A stretch of DNA of 64,000 nucleotides from UBA5336 sp964412785. GTDB taxonomy: Bacteria; Pseudomonadota; Alphaproteobacteria; Caulobacterales; Hyphomonadaceae. How positions within the stretch are numbered: position 1 is the stretch's first letter; every line of letters begins with the position of its first letter. Location: NCBI GenBank assembly GCA_964412785.1, contig CAYPQD010000008.1:9895-73894 (forward strand), written 5' to 3'. A program made the translations under genes and the position numbers. A model generated the notes under the pieces. The model saw nothing but the letters and a program-made list of their open reading frames with translations, searched no databases and had not been told where the DNA came from. Positions 17,872-27,968 of this stretch are shown piece by piece.

Positions 17872-18615
17872 ATGAGGGCAATTGCACCGCGCGCATGCAG
17901 AGCCGTGCAGGCAACCTGCCTCGCGCTCGCCCTCGCCTGCCTTGCGCCGGAGGCCTTCGCCCAGGACGCCGGCGCGCCACCGCGCTCGCTCGAAGAGGTC
18001 CACGCCGACTTCGTGAGTGACCCGACCTTCCAGCACCAACGCCCGGAAAAGCCGCCGCAGCCCATCACGATCCCGGACCCGCCGCCCGGCTGGCTGGTCT
18101 GGCTGATGCGCATGGTCGGCGACGCCTTTGCCTGGCTCGGACCGCTGATGCGCTGGCTGTTCTATGGCATGATCGCGCTGGTGTTGCTTGCAATCGCTTA
18201 TTTTCTCTTCGGCCAGGCGCTGGATATTCGCCCTGACCGGCGCGACCGGGCGAGCGACCGGATGGAGGTCGACGAGGCAGACCGCCTGCGACCGGAAGCG
18301 GCGGCTGCGCGCAGCCTGCTGGAGGAGGCAGACGCACTCGCCCGGGGGGGACGCTATGCCGAGGCGGTCCACCTGCTGCTGTTCCGCTCCATTGAGGACA
18401 TCCAGTCGCGGCGGGAGGGCGGCCTGCCGCCGGCGCTGACCGCGCGCGAGATCGGGGCGCTCGGCTTCCTGCCGGACGCGGCGCGACGCGCGCTGGGGCC
18501 GATCATCACGGTGGTGGAGCGCAGCTTCTTTGGCGGCCGCCCGGTCGATGCGCAGGGTTGGCAGACTGCGCGCGCCTCCTATGAGAGTTTTGCCTTCGGC
18601 GAGGCGTGGCGATGA
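17872..18615 (+). CDS. DUF4129 domain membrane protein
   Basis: A 247-residue exported membrane protein. A signal peptide ends near residue 30 (ACLAPEAFAQDA). It is followed by a Pro-rich external region, one transmembrane helix around residues 98-118 (LFYGMIALVLLAIAYFLFGQ), and a cytoplasmic helical DUF4129 domain with EADALARGGRYAEAVHLLLF. It is the first gene of a DUF4129-DUF4350-MoxR-DUF58-SpoIIM-RDD cluster and ends in an ATGA overlap with the next gene. The family is linked by context to MoxR/DUF58 assembly systems. A direct role is unknown. Confidence 0.88.
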   Translation: MRAIAPRACRAVQATCLALALACLAPEAFAQDAGAPPRSLEEVHADFVSDPTFQHQRPEKPPQPITIPDPPPGWLVWLMRMVGDAFAWLGPLMRWLFYGMIALVLLAIAYFLFGQALDIRPDRRDRASDRMEVDEADRLRPEAAAARSLLEEADALARGGRYAEAVHLLLFRSIEDIQSRREGGLPPALTAREIGALGFLPDAARRALGPIITVVERSFFGGRPVDAQGWQTARASYESFAFGEAWR

Positions 18616-19818
18616 GCGATGCGCAATCTGCCGCAATGCCGGCGTTTTCCTCCCGGGTCGTCATCGTCCTGCTGGCGATTTCCGTCATCGCATTCGGCAC
18701 GGTGATGACGCTGATTGCCTGGTCGCCGGAGCTGGCCGACAAGGACCGCGCCGGAACCCACCCCTATTCCTCCTCCGCGCTCGGCTATGCGGGCATCATC
18801 CGCCTGCTGCAGGAGACCGGAACGCCGGTCACGGTCTCGCGCACGCCGGCCGACCTCGGCGAACAGGGCAGCGATGTCCTGCTGGTGGTCACCCTGCCCC
18901 GGGGCGGACTGCCAGGCGATATCGACGCGCGGGACATTGCCGGCCCGGCCCTGATTGTCCTGCCAAAATGGTCCGGGCGCACCAATCCCGACTACCCGGC
19001 CTGGCAGGACGACACCGACCTCATCGCAGAAGGCCGGGTGGCGGACGCGCTGAACACCTTCGACGCCGATGCCGACATCTGGCGCCTGCGCACACCGGCG
19101 CAGATCGACGCCCCCTGGGGCAGTTTCCGACCGGACCTCGGCGATGACCTGCAGGTGATGCGCGCCGACAGCCTCGTCACCATGGTCGACCTGCCGGGCG
19201 GCAGCCTGCTCTCGCGCCTGCCCGACCGCGATGTCTGGATCCTGTCGGACCCGGACCTGCTCAACACCTTTGGGGTGACCGACCTGGAGACCGCCCGCAT
19301 GGCGCTTGGCCTGTTCGACTGGCTGACCGAGGGCTACACGACCGAGATCGTCTTCGATGCCACCCTTCACGGTTTCGAGCGCTCGGAGAACCTGCTGCAG
19401 ATGGCACTCGACATCCCCTTCCTGGGCGCATCCGTGACCGCGCTGGCGGCGGTCGGCCTGCTCGGCTGGGCGGCCGCCATCCGCTTCGGCACGCCCGACC
19501 GCGAGGGCCGGGCGATCGCTCTCGGCAAGGAGGCGCTCGCCGACAGCACCGCCGGCCTGTTCACCATGGCGCGGCGCGAGGCGCAGCTGGCGCCCGGCTA
19601 TCTCGCGCTGACCCGGCGCAGCGCCGCCCGCGCCATCGGTGCGCCGAAACACCTTCGCGATGATGACCTCGCCGCCCTGTTCGACCGCCTTGGCGAGAGC
19701 GCGCGCACCAAGACTGCCTTCACCGACCTCGCCGAGAGCCTGCGGGTGCCGGCAGAGGGCCGCGACGACCTGATACGCAAGACCCGCCAGCTCTGGCGCT
19801 GGCGCAAGGAGATAACCC

Positions 19819-19832
<14 letters not shown>
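18612..19832 (+). CDS. DUF4350 domain membrane protein
   Basis: A 406-residue protein with an N-terminal transmembrane helix (VVIVLLAISVIAFGTVMTLI) and a periplasmic DUF4350 domain opening with TGTPVTVSRTPADL. A second helix near residue 280 (ALAAVGLLGWAAAIRFG) leads into a cytoplasmic tail. The family usually has this two-helix layout and always travels with MoxR and DUF58 genes. Its start overlaps the previous stop, and its end overlaps the MoxR start by 14 bases, so translation is coupled throughout. Function is unknown. Confidence 0.87.
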
Positions 19833-20775
<943 letters not shown>

Positions 20776-20920
20776 AGGCGCCGGACCGCCTCCGACCCCT
20801 CCGGTGCCGCCTGGCAAGCGAACGGCGGAGGATGGCGCTCTGCTGCCGGCGCCTTGCCATTCCTCGCCGTTGGAGGTCGCGGGGGACGGGGAGTTGCGCC
20901 GGTCTGAAAGGCGCCGCGTC

Positions 20921-22234
20921 ATGATTTCGCCGACACCCCGGGCCGTGATCGTGATGATGCTCGGCGTGCCGGTGATGCTGCTCATCGCGGTGTTTGCGCC
21001 GGAGCTATGGACGCTGGCCGGAGGCTGGATCGCGGTCGTCGGCGGGCTGATGCTCCTCGACGCGGCGATTGGGGCACGCCTCAGCGGCCTTGAGATCGCC
21101 GTCGAGGCGCCGAGCCTTCTCTATATCGGCGGCGAGGACCCGGCGACCGTCACCATCGCCTTCCCACGCGGCCCGGCCCCGCCCCATGCCGATGTTCGGC
21201 TTGAAACCGATGAGCGGATCGTCCAGCCGGAGACCGTGCGCCTGAAGGGCTTTCCCGAGGGGCGACGCGCGCGCGATTTCCAGCTGCGCCCGGTGCGGCG
21301 GGGGATGGCAGACATCACCCGCGTCTGGGTGCGCTGGCCCGGGCCGCTCGGCCTTGTCCACAAGCGGCGCACGCGCACGCTCGCCCTGGCGCTACCGGTC
21401 ACACCAAACCTGCGCTGGGTGAAGGAGGAGGCCGTGCGGCTCTACGCCCGCGATGCGGAATTCGGCATCAAGGCACAATTGGAGCGCGGCGACGGTTCGG
21501 AGTTCGACGCCCTGCGCGAATTCGCCGCCGGCATGGACCGGCGCGCCATCGACTGGAAGCACTCCGCCCGCCACCGCCACCTTCTGGCCAAGGAATTCCG
21601 CACCGAGCGCAACCACACCATCGTTTTCGCCTTTGACACCGGTCGGCTGATGAGCGAGCCGCTCGGCGGCGTGCCGAAACTCGACCGGGCAATCAATGCC
21701 GCCCTGCTGCTCGGCTATGTCTCGCTGCGCAATGGTGACCGGACCGCACTGTTCGGTTTCGATGCGCGTCCTCGCCTGACAGCGACGCCGCTGACCGGTA
21801 CCCGCGCCTTCCCGAAGCTGCAGGCGCAGGCGGCCAGTCTCGACTATTCGCCCGAAGACGCCAATTACACACTGGCGTTGAGCGACCTTGCCGGCCGGCT
21901 CGACCGGCGCAGCCTGATCATCCTGTTCACCGACTTCGTCGATACCATCTCGGCAGAACTGATGCTGGAGAATGTCCGCCGGCTGTCGGACAGGCATCTG
22001 ATCGTCTTTGCGACCTTCGAGGATGAACTGCTGGGCCGTTTTGTCGACGCCGAACCGGACACGGCGGAGGATGTCGCCCGGGCCGTCATCGCCGACACCC
22101 TGCTGCAGGAGCGCGAACTGGTCTTCCGCAAGCTCGCCCGCCTCGGCGTGCAGGTGATCGAGACCCGGCCGGAGCGCTTCGGTGCTGACCTCGTGTCGCG
22201 CTATCTCGACATCAAGCGACGGGAGCTGCTGTGA
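20921..22234 (+). CDS. DUF58 domain-containing protein
   Basis: A 437-residue protein with two N-terminal transmembrane helices (AVIVMMLGVPVMLLIAVFAP and the following WIAVVGGLMLLDAAIG) and a large cytoplasmic part. The DUF58 signature is LREFAAGMDRRAIDWKHSAR, followed by LLAKEFRTERNHTIVFAFDTG, which resembles the start of a VWA-like fold (here AFDTGR in place of a full MIDAS). It is the probable client of the MoxR ATPase. The ATG at 20921 opens the first membrane helix. An in-frame start 117 bases earlier would add a hydrophilic tail and was not preferred. The last codons overlap the SpoIIM start. Confidence 0.92.
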   Translation: MISPTPRAVIVMMLGVPVMLLIAVFAPELWTLAGGWIAVVGGLMLLDAAIGARLSGLEIAVEAPSLLYIGGEDPATVTIAFPRGPAPPHADVRLETDERIVQPETVRLKGFPEGRRARDFQLRPVRRGMADITRVWVRWPGPLGLVHKRRTRTLALALPVTPNLRWVKEEAVRLYARDAEFGIKAQLERGDGSEFDALREFAAGMDRRAIDWKHSARHRHLLAKEFRTERNHTIVFAFDTGRLMSEPLGGVPKLDRAINAALLLGYVSLRNGDRTALFGFDARPRLTATPLTGTRAFPKLQAQAASLDYSPEDANYTLALSDLAGRLDRRSLIILFTDFVDTISAELMLENVRRLSDRHLIVFATFEDELLGRFVDAEPDTAEDVARAVIADTLLQERELVFRKLARLGVQVIETRPERFGADLVSRYLDIKRRELL

Positions 22235-23229
22235 CCGACCTGCTGAAATCCTACCGCTTCCGGGAGGAGCGCGAGAGCGACTGGCGCCGGCTGGAGGCGA
22301 TCCTCAGGCGCGCAGAGAACCGCGGCGTCAAGGCGCTGTCGGACGAGGACATGACCGCCCTGCCGCGGCTCTACCGCCAGGCGGTGTCCTCGCTGTCTGT
22401 GGCGCGCGGCATCTCGCTGGACCAGAACGTCGTCGAATACCTGGAGAGCCTGTGCACGCGGGCGTACTTCTTCGTCTATGGCACGCGCGCGACGCTGGCA
22501 GAACGCATCACGCGGTATTTCCGCCATGACTGGCCGGCAGCGGTGCGCTCAGCCGGCTGGTCCTTCCTGCTGGCGTTCGTCTGCCTGTTCGGGGCCGGCG
22601 CGCTCGCCTTCGCGTTGTGCATCCAGGACATGGACTGGTTCTGGACCTTCCACACCGACATGATTGATGAGCGCACGCCGGACGCCTCGACCGATTACCT
22701 GCGCGCCACCCTCTACACAGAGGCCGCCCATGCCGACGAGATGCTGGCGGCGTTTGCCGGCAAGCTGTTCTCACACAACAGCCAGATCGCCTTGTTTGCC
22801 TTCGCGCTCGGCTTTGCCTTCGGCGTGCCGACGGCGCTCCTGCTGATGTACAATGGCGTCGTGCTGGGCGCGTTCTACGCCCTTTTCTGGGACCGCGGGC
22901 TGGGCTATGAGCTGACCGGCTGGCTGCTGATCCATGGGGTGACGGAGCTGCTCGCGATCGTGCTTGCCGGTGCCGCCGGCTTTGTGATCGGCGGCGCCGT
23001 CGCATTTCCTGGCCGGCGATCACGGCTGACCGCCGCGCGGGACGCAGGCAGGCGGGCTGCCCTGATCGCGGCGGGCTGCGTGGTGATGCTGTTCATTGCC
23101 GCCCTGCTGGAGGGGTTCGGCCGGCAGATGCTCAATTCCGACCTCACCCGCTACCTGATTGCAGGCACGACCCTGCTGGTCTGGGCTGTCTATTTCATGA
23201 TGCCGCGCGGCCGGGGGACGGGCGCATGA
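22231..23229 (+). CDS. Stage II sporulation protein M-like (DUF95) membrane protein
   Basis: A 332-residue integral membrane protein with about five or six hydrophobic segments. The soluble N-terminus (RLEAILRRAENRGVKALSDED, then DMTALPRLYRQAV) is typical of SpoIIM/DUF95 proteins. The first membrane helices start near residue 105 (AGWSFLLAFVCLFGAGALAF). Later segments include FAFALGFAFGVPTALLLMYNG and a Gly-rich helix near the end. In spore formers SpoIIM helps peptidoglycan remodelling during engulfment. In non-sporulating alphaproteobacteria it recurs beside MoxR, DUF58 and RDD genes, role unknown. It overlaps the genes on both sides by four bases. Confidence 0.9.
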   Translation: MTDLLKSYRFREERESDWRRLEAILRRAENRGVKALSDEDMTALPRLYRQAVSSLSVARGISLDQNVVEYLESLCTRAYFFVYGTRATLAERITRYFRHDWPAAVRSAGWSFLLAFVCLFGAGALAFALCIQDMDWFWTFHTDMIDERTPDASTDYLRATLYTEAAHADEMLAAFAGKLFSHNSQIALFAFALGFAFGVPTALLLMYNGVVLGAFYALFWDRGLGYELTGWLLIHGVTELLAIVLAGAAGFVIGGAVAFPGRRSRLTAARDAGRRAALIAAGCVVMLFIAALLEGFGRQMLNSDLTRYLIAGTTLLVWAVYFMMPRGRGTGA

Positions 23230-24158
23230 GCGAGGCGGCGCCCCCCGCCGATATCAGCGCGGACGCTGCGGCCCGTCGCCGGGCCCGCGCTCGCTTTGCG
23301 GGGCTGATGGGCAAACGCCAGCGCAGCCTGGTGACGCCGGAAGGCGCGGAGCTGAAACTCCGGATTGGCACCTTTGGCGAACGCGCCGGCGCCTTCATCA
23401 TCGACTTCATCATCCAGTGGACAATCGTGGTGGTGATTGTCCTGTCGGTCGGCTTCGTGCTGAACCAGCTCGACTGGGAGGCGCAGGGTTTCGGACAGGC
23501 CGTCCTGATCATCCTGGTTTTCGTCTTCCGGAACTTCTACTTCATTGTCTTCGAAATCGGGCGGAAGGCGGCAACGCCCGGCAAGCGCCTGCTCGGCCTC
23601 AGGGTCGCGGCCCGCAATGGCGGCCAGCTGACCGCGGACGCCGTGTTCGCCCGCAATTTCATGCGCGAGATCGAGGTCGGGCTGCCGCTCTCCTTCCTGT
23701 TCATGGGCGGTGACCCGCTGAACGCCCTGATCGGCCTGTTCGGCTTCCTGTGGGCGGCGGTGTTCCTCTTCTTCCCGCTGTTCAACCGGGACAAGCTCCG
23801 GGTCGGCGACATTGTCGCGGGCACCTGGGTGATCCACGCACCGAAGACGAGCCTGATGGCCGACATCGCCGCCAGCGCTCCGGCGCCCGGTGCGCAGGCC
23901 GGCTTTGCATTCACTGAGGCCCAGGCCGACGCCTATGGCATCCACGAGCTTCACGTGCTGGAAGATGTGTTGCGGGAATCAACCGACGAGATCAAGGCGA
24001 AGGTCGCCGCCCGCATCCGCACCAAGATCGGCTGGGCCCGTCAGCAGGGCGAGAGCGACCGCGCTTTCCTGGAGGCCTATTACGCAACGCTTCGGCGACG
24101 GCTGGAACAGCGCATGCTGTTCGGCCAGCGCAAGACCGACAAATACGATACACGCTGA
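23226..24158 (+). CDS. RDD family membrane protein
   Basis: A 310-residue integral membrane protein. The RDD domain begins at about residue 40 with RIGTFGERAGAFIIDFIIQW, the Arg/Asp/Asp-type pattern of the family, followed by a long hydrophobic stretch. GKRLLGLRVAARNGG is the conserved loop, and DKLRVGDIVAGTWVI closes it. The last 100 residues are soluble and helical with charged repeats. It is the final gene of the MoxR cluster. RDD proteins are often suggested to be transporters or modulators, but no transport function is proven. Confidence 0.9.
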   Translation: MSEAAPPADISADAAARRRARARFAGLMGKRQRSLVTPEGAELKLRIGTFGERAGAFIIDFIIQWTIVVVIVLSVGFVLNQLDWEAQGFGQAVLIILVFVFRNFYFIVFEIGRKAATPGKRLLGLRVAARNGGQLTADAVFARNFMREIEVGLPLSFLFMGGDPLNALIGLFGFLWAAVFLFFPLFNRDKLRVGDIVAGTWVIHAPKTSLMADIAASAPAPGAQAGFAFTEAQADAYGIHELHVLEDVLRESTDEIKAKVAARIRTKIGWARQQGESDRAFLEAYYATLRRRLEQRMLFGQRKTDKYDTR

Positions 24159-24165
24159 GCGTTCG

Positions 24166-24202
24166 AGCCCTTTCATCCGCCCCAGACGCGAATGAAAGGG
24201 CT
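24166..24202 (+). terminator. 11-bp perfect hairpin after the RDD gene
   Basis: AGCCCTTTCAT (24166-24176) and ATGAAAGGGCT (24192-24202) are perfect arms with a 15-base loop, placed seven bases after the RDD stop codon. No T-run follows, so it may stabilise the mRNA end rather than act as a classic intrinsic terminator. Confidence 0.45.
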
Positions 24203-24211
24203 TGGCTCTAT

Positions 24212-24246
24212 AGCGGCGCCCGGCCGAATGGGCTCATTGCGCCGCT
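24212..24246. terminator. Second hairpin in the convergent gap
   Basis: AGCGGCGC and GCGCCGCT are perfect 8-bp arms around 19 bases. Eleven bases later a run of six T's (24258-24263) follows on the plus strand. The gap between stem and T-run is longer than usual. Either strand could use it, because the neighbouring genes converge here. Confidence 0.35.
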
Positions 24247-24310
24247 GAAGATCTGTGTTTTTTGCGCCTTTCCGGACGGCGAACCGGTTCCCACTTGCCC
24301 TGGAAACGCG

Positions 24311-25213
24311 CTAGTCCGGCACGGCCCCGGCCGTCTCCGGCAACGCACCGACACCATGGCTGCGGAACCAGGCCAGTGCGCGCTGCCAGCCATTTGCGGC
24401 CGCTTCGGGGTTATAGCTCTGGCGGTAATCGGCATGAAATCCATGCTCGGCGTCGTCATAGAGGATGATCTGCGAGGCGCCGCCGGCCTCGTCCAGCGCC
24501 ACACGCATCGCCTCGACATCGCCAACCGGGATGCCGCGATCCTGTCCGCCATAGAGGCCGAGAACCGGCGCCCGCAGCCCTGAGGCCACGTGGATCGGAT
24601 AGGGGCGCGGGGTCTCGTCGCTGTCGGGGCGTGGTACTAGGCGGCCATACCAGGCGACGCCCGCCTTCACCCGCGGATCATGCGCAGCGATCATCCAGCT
24701 AACGGCGCCGCCCCAGCAGAAGCCGGTGACGCCGAGCGCGCCGGTATCGGCGCCATCCTGTGTTTCCAGCCAGTCGACCAGATTGGCCAGGTCGCTCATC
24801 ACCTGGGCATTGTCGGCCGTTGCGACGATCTTGCGGATCTCAGCGAAATCAGTGAGGGCGGACGGGTCGCCGGCGCGGGCGAAGAGGTCCGGAACTATGG
24901 CGTAATAGCCCTCCTGCGCAAAGCGGCGGGCCGTGTCGCGGATATATTCGTGGACGCCGAAAATCTCGTGGACGACGATCACCACCGGGAACGGACCGGC
25001 CCCTTCCGGCCGGGCGACATAGGCGGGAAGTTCGCTGCCGAGGCTCGGAAAGCTGATGGCGTCGATGACCAGCCCCTCCTCGGGCGTGGTGATCGCCGAG
25101 GCGGCAGCCGGCGCCAGCGCGGCGGCAAAGCCTGCGGCGCCGAGAAGGCGGGCAACGCCGCGCCGCGTCAGTTTCAGTCCGGGCGCATCGCCCTCCGGTC
25201 CGGGCAGGTGCAT
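24311..25213 (-). CDS. Dienelactone hydrolase family protein, exported
   Basis: A 300-residue alpha/beta hydrolase of the dienelactone hydrolase type. The nucleophile is Cys166 in GFCWGGA, with GGQDRGIP and EHGFHADYR supplying acid and histidine. VIVVHEIFGVHEYIRD is the family signature. The N-terminus (KLTRRGVARLLGAAGFAAA, then LAPAAASA) resembles a Tat signal, so the enzyme is probably periplasmic, which is unusual next to the cytosolic dienelactone hydrolases of chlorocatechol pathways. Substrate is unknown. The ATG at 25213 opens the signal. A longer frame to 25315 lacks a signal and was rejected. Confidence 0.9.
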   Translation of the reverse strand: MHLPGPEGDAPGLKLTRRGVARLLGAAGFAAALAPAAASAITTPEEGLVIDAISFPSLGSELPAYVARPEGAGPFPVVIVVHEIFGVHEYIRDTARRFAQEGYYAIVPDLFARAGDPSALTDFAEIRKIVATADNAQVMSDLANLVDWLETQDGADTGALGVTGFCWGGAVSWMIAAHDPRVKAGVAWYGRLVPRPDSDETPRPYPIHVASGLRAPVLGLYGGQDRGIPVGDVEAMRVALDEAGGASQIILYDDAEHGFHADYRQSYNPEAAANGWQRALAWFRSHGVGALPETAGAVPD

Positions 25214-25280
25214 GGGGCCTCTCCTGTGCTCATGGAACGAAATCCAGCCTAGCGCCAGAAGGGGCGCCCGGCCAACCACG

Positions 25281-25703
25281 TCAGCAGCCCCCTTCCATCC
25301 TGTGGGCGTGGGCACGCAGGCGAAAGGGGGCCCGCTCGGTCATGCTGCGGGGCCCGGCCACGCCATCAAGCTCAAGCGCCGCCGCCCCGCCGGAAATCCG
25401 GTAGGTGCCCTCCGCTTGGCCTGAGATCTCGCCCGAACAGGTGAGCCGGAAGCGGACGGCCTCGCCGTCGCGGACACTGTCGGACACGCGGCAGTCATGG
25501 CGCAGGCCGCCCGCGAGGTCCTGCACGGTCGTGTCCGCCTCCTCGGCGGTGACGCATTCGCGCCCGCTATCCTCCACTGGCAGCCCGACCAGGGTCGCCG
25601 TGTAGGACCAGCGCCACAGCCCCGGCTCGATCCCGAGCGACTGCGCGCCAGCAGACATCGGCGACAGAACGAGCGTGATGGCGGCGAAAAGACCGGAACG
25701 CAT
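25281..25703 (-). CDS. DUF3617 domain-containing exported protein
   Basis: A 140-residue protein with a signal peptide (SGLFAAITLVLSPMSAGAQS) and a small beta-rich DUF3617 domain: GIEPGLWRWSYTATLVG at the start, ECVTAEEAD in the middle, a disulfide-type Cys pattern, and a conserved closing strand. The family's function is not known. It lies 67 bases upstream of the dienelactone hydrolase on the same strand and downstream of ilvC. The ATG at 25703 was chosen because it opens the signal peptide. Confidence 0.82.
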   Translation of the reverse strand: MRSGLFAAITLVLSPMSAGAQSLGIEPGLWRWSYTATLVGLPVEDSGRECVTAEEADTTVQDLAGGLRHDCRVSDSVRDGEAVRFRLTCSGEISGQAEGTYRISGGAAALELDGVAGPRSMTERAPFRLRAHAHRMEGGC

Positions 25704-25833
25704 GAACTCTACCCTTTCGGACGTGGACACCCGATCCCTGGCTAGCGCGATCAGGGCGCCAGGTCGGGTGAATTTTCTGTAGGGACCGGGTGGGCCGGCA
25801 CGGCCACCGGGCCGAGCCAGCCTAGCAGCCTTG

Positions 25834-26853
25834 CTAGTTCCGGCTCTTGTCGACGAGGCGGTCGTTCTGGGCCCAGTGCATCATGGCGCGCAGCCTTTCG
25901 CCGACCTCTTCGACCTTGTGCGCATTCATGCGCGCGCGCATGGCGTGGAAGCCGGGAGCGCCAGCCTGATTCTCCAGAACCCAGTCGCGTGCGAACTTGC
26001 CGGTCTGGATATCGTCCAGAACCTTCTTCATCGCCGCGCGTGTCTCATCGGTGATAACACGCGGGCCGGAGACATACTCGCCATACTCGGCGGTGTTGGA
26101 GATCGAATAGTTCATGTTGGCGATTCCGCCCTCATAGATCAGGTCGACGATCAGCTTGACCTCGTGCAGGCACTCGAAATACGCCATTTCCGGCGCATAG
26201 CCCGCCTCTACCAAGGTGTCGAAACCGGCCTTTATGAGCTCCACGACGCCGCCACAGAGCACCGCCTGCTCGCCGAACAGGTCGGTCTCGGTCTCCTCAC
26301 GGAAGCTCGTCTCGATGACGCCTGCGCGGGTATTGCCGATCGCCCTGGAGTAGGACAGCGCAACCTCCCGGGCGGTGCCGGTCGCGTCCTGATGGATTGC
26401 GACAAGGCCTGGCAGGCCGAAACCGCGCTGGTACTGGTCGCGCAGGGTATGGCCCGGTCCCTTGGGTGCAGACAGGGACACGTCGACGCCGGCTCGCGGA
26501 CGGATCAGATTGTAGTGCACGTTGAAGCCATGGCCGAACATGATGTGCTGGCCGTCGCGCACATGCGGCTCGATCTCATTGGCCCAGAGGACCGCCTGCT
26601 TCTCGTCAGGCACCAGGATCATCAGCACATCCGCCCACTTGGCGCAGTCTGCCGGCGCGATCACGCTGAGGCCCTCCGCCTCGGCCTTTGGCCGGGACGC
26701 TGAGCCCGCCTGCAGGCCGACCCGCAGCTCGCTGACACCGCTGTCGCGCAGGTTCAGCACATGGGCATGGCCCTGGCTGCCATAGCCGATGACGGCGACC
26801 TTCATGGCCTTGATGAGGCTGAGGTCGGCATCCTGGTCGTAATAGATGTTCAT
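25834..26853 (-). CDS. ilvC: Ketol-acid reductoisomerase (NADP+)
   Basis: A 339-residue class I enzyme that rearranges and reduces acetolactate or acetohydroxybutyrate in valine, leucine and isoleucine synthesis. The NADPH fold shows GYGSQGHAHVLNLRDSG, and metal and substrate motifs GHGFNVHYN, GPGHTLRDQYQRG, EVKLIVDLIYEGG and NYSISNTAEYGEYVSGP follow (split across residues 100-260). It ends the ilv operon. Its start overlaps the stop of an unrelated WecG-type glycosyltransferase gene (ATGA), so its translation depends on that gene being read. Confidence 0.97.
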   Translation of the reverse strand: MNIYYDQDADLSLIKAMKVAVIGYGSQGHAHVLNLRDSGVSELRVGLQAGSASRPKAEAEGLSVIAPADCAKWADVLMILVPDEKQAVLWANEIEPHVRDGQHIMFGHGFNVHYNLIRPRAGVDVSLSAPKGPGHTLRDQYQRGFGLPGLVAIHQDATGTAREVALSYSRAIGNTRAGVIETSFREETETDLFGEQAVLCGGVVELIKAGFDTLVEAGYAPEMAYFECLHEVKLIVDLIYEGGIANMNYSISNTAEYGEYVSGPRVITDETRAAMKKVLDDIQTGKFARDWVLENQAGAPGFHAMRARMNAHKVEEVGERLRAMMHWAQNDRLVDKSRN

Positions 26854-27968
26854 GGGGCACTCGCACTTCTGGTCGTTGAAACGGCGGGACGGGGCGTTGC
26901 GGCGGGACCTGCGGCCACAGGCGCGATGGACAGGCGGTGGGCTTCGAGCAGGCGCGCATGGCGCGGTGAGACGCCGGCGAACGCGATCTCGACCCCTGCC
27001 AGTTGAAAGAGGGCGATCGCGCCGCCGTCAAGGCCGGCAAGTGCGGAGAGGTCGAGGGTGAGCGGTCCGTCGGCACCTGCAAGGGCCTCACGCAGCGGGC
27101 CGAGATGCGGCCAGGTCGCGTCGCCGGAAAGCCGCAGCGCCTGACCGTCGCATGTCACCGACAGCGGACGATTGCTCTGCAGCGCGGCCATCGCCTGCCT
27201 GAGCCGCCCGGCCCGCCACCAGAGTGCCGGCAGCGCGCGCCCGTCGCTCCAGTAGCGCCGCCACAGAGCCGGCTCAGCGCCGATACGCCAGGCCCATTCC
27301 AGGCCGGTTTTCCTGAGCGCGACCGGCGCGCGCGGGATGGTGCCGGCGACGAAGTCGATGACGGCGCCGAGATGGGCGATGACCGGGGCCTCCAGCGCGT
27401 CCTCGTTCGCCTCGATCCACGCCTGTCCCTTTACCGCGCCAAGCGCGACCAGCACGAAATCGGGCCTCGCGGCATTGATCGCCTGGCGGATGGCAGGCGT
27501 GCTCATGGACGCCACATCGCCATGGCCAGGGTCGAGCCAGCCTGCCGCCCTCACGCCGCCTGCTTCGTGATTAACAGCGGCGCGAGCCCTCTCAGCGGCC
27601 CCGGCGCGCCCACCGAAGAAAAACACACGCAGCCGCCGCCCATCAGTCCGCGGCGCGCGCAGGCGCTCGAACAGGTCAGAGCCGGCCGCCCGGCCCGGGA
27701 TCGGCGCGCCGAGCCTGCGGGCAAGCGCCACCACGGGCGCCCCGTCGGCCAGACTGAGATCGGCGCGCAGGACCTGTGCGCGGGCGCTCTCGTCCCGCAG
27801 GGCACGGACAAGCCAGTTGAGGTTGGGCGTGACAAAGGACAGACGCCGGCGCGTGCTGGCCGCCTGCCAGACCGACGCCTCGGCCTCATCCAGCGTCACC
27901 AGGTCGACCGGCACGCCGAACAGCGACCAGGCCCGGCGCCAGGCCGGAGGGAGGAGGGGGGGCTTCAC
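26850..27968 (-). CDS. WecG/TagA-type glycosyltransferase fused to a STAS-like domain
   Basis: A 372-residue two-part protein. Residues about 10-240 are a GT26 glycosyltransferase of the WecG/TagA/CpsF group, which transfers a sugar to a lipid-linked carrier at the inner membrane. Key residues are present: VTPNLNWLV (Thr47, Asn49), SLADGAPVV (Asp75), LVALGAVKGQ and TGLEWAWRI. Residues about 268-348 look like a STAS domain, but the phosphoacceptor position is glycine (LDGGAIAL, where a serine or threonine is usual). Its ends overlap the MazE-like and ilvC genes by four bases each. Fusion of these two domains is unusual. Confidence 0.8.
   Translation of the reverse strand: MKPPLLPPAWRRAWSLFGVPVDLVTLDEAEASVWQAASTRRRLSFVTPNLNWLVRALRDESARAQVLRADLSLADGAPVVALARRLGAPIPGRAAGSDLFERLRAPRTDGRRLRVFFFGGRAGAAERARAAVNHEAGGVRAAGWLDPGHGDVASMSTPAIRQAINAARPDFVLVALGAVKGQAWIEANEDALEAPVIAHLGAVIDFVAGTIPRAPVALRKTGLEWAWRIGAEPALWRRYWSDGRALPALWWRAGRLRQAMAALQSNRPLSVTCDGQALRLSGDATWPHLGPLREALAGADGPLTLDLSALAGLDGGAIALFQLAGVEIAFAGVSPRHARLLEAHRLSIAPVAAGPAATPRPAVSTTRSASAP

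Noticed and set aside
25704..25833. A terminator for the ilv operon after ilvC
   Set aside because: A GC-rich imperfect hairpin is present, but it has a bulge and no T-run, so it is not supported.
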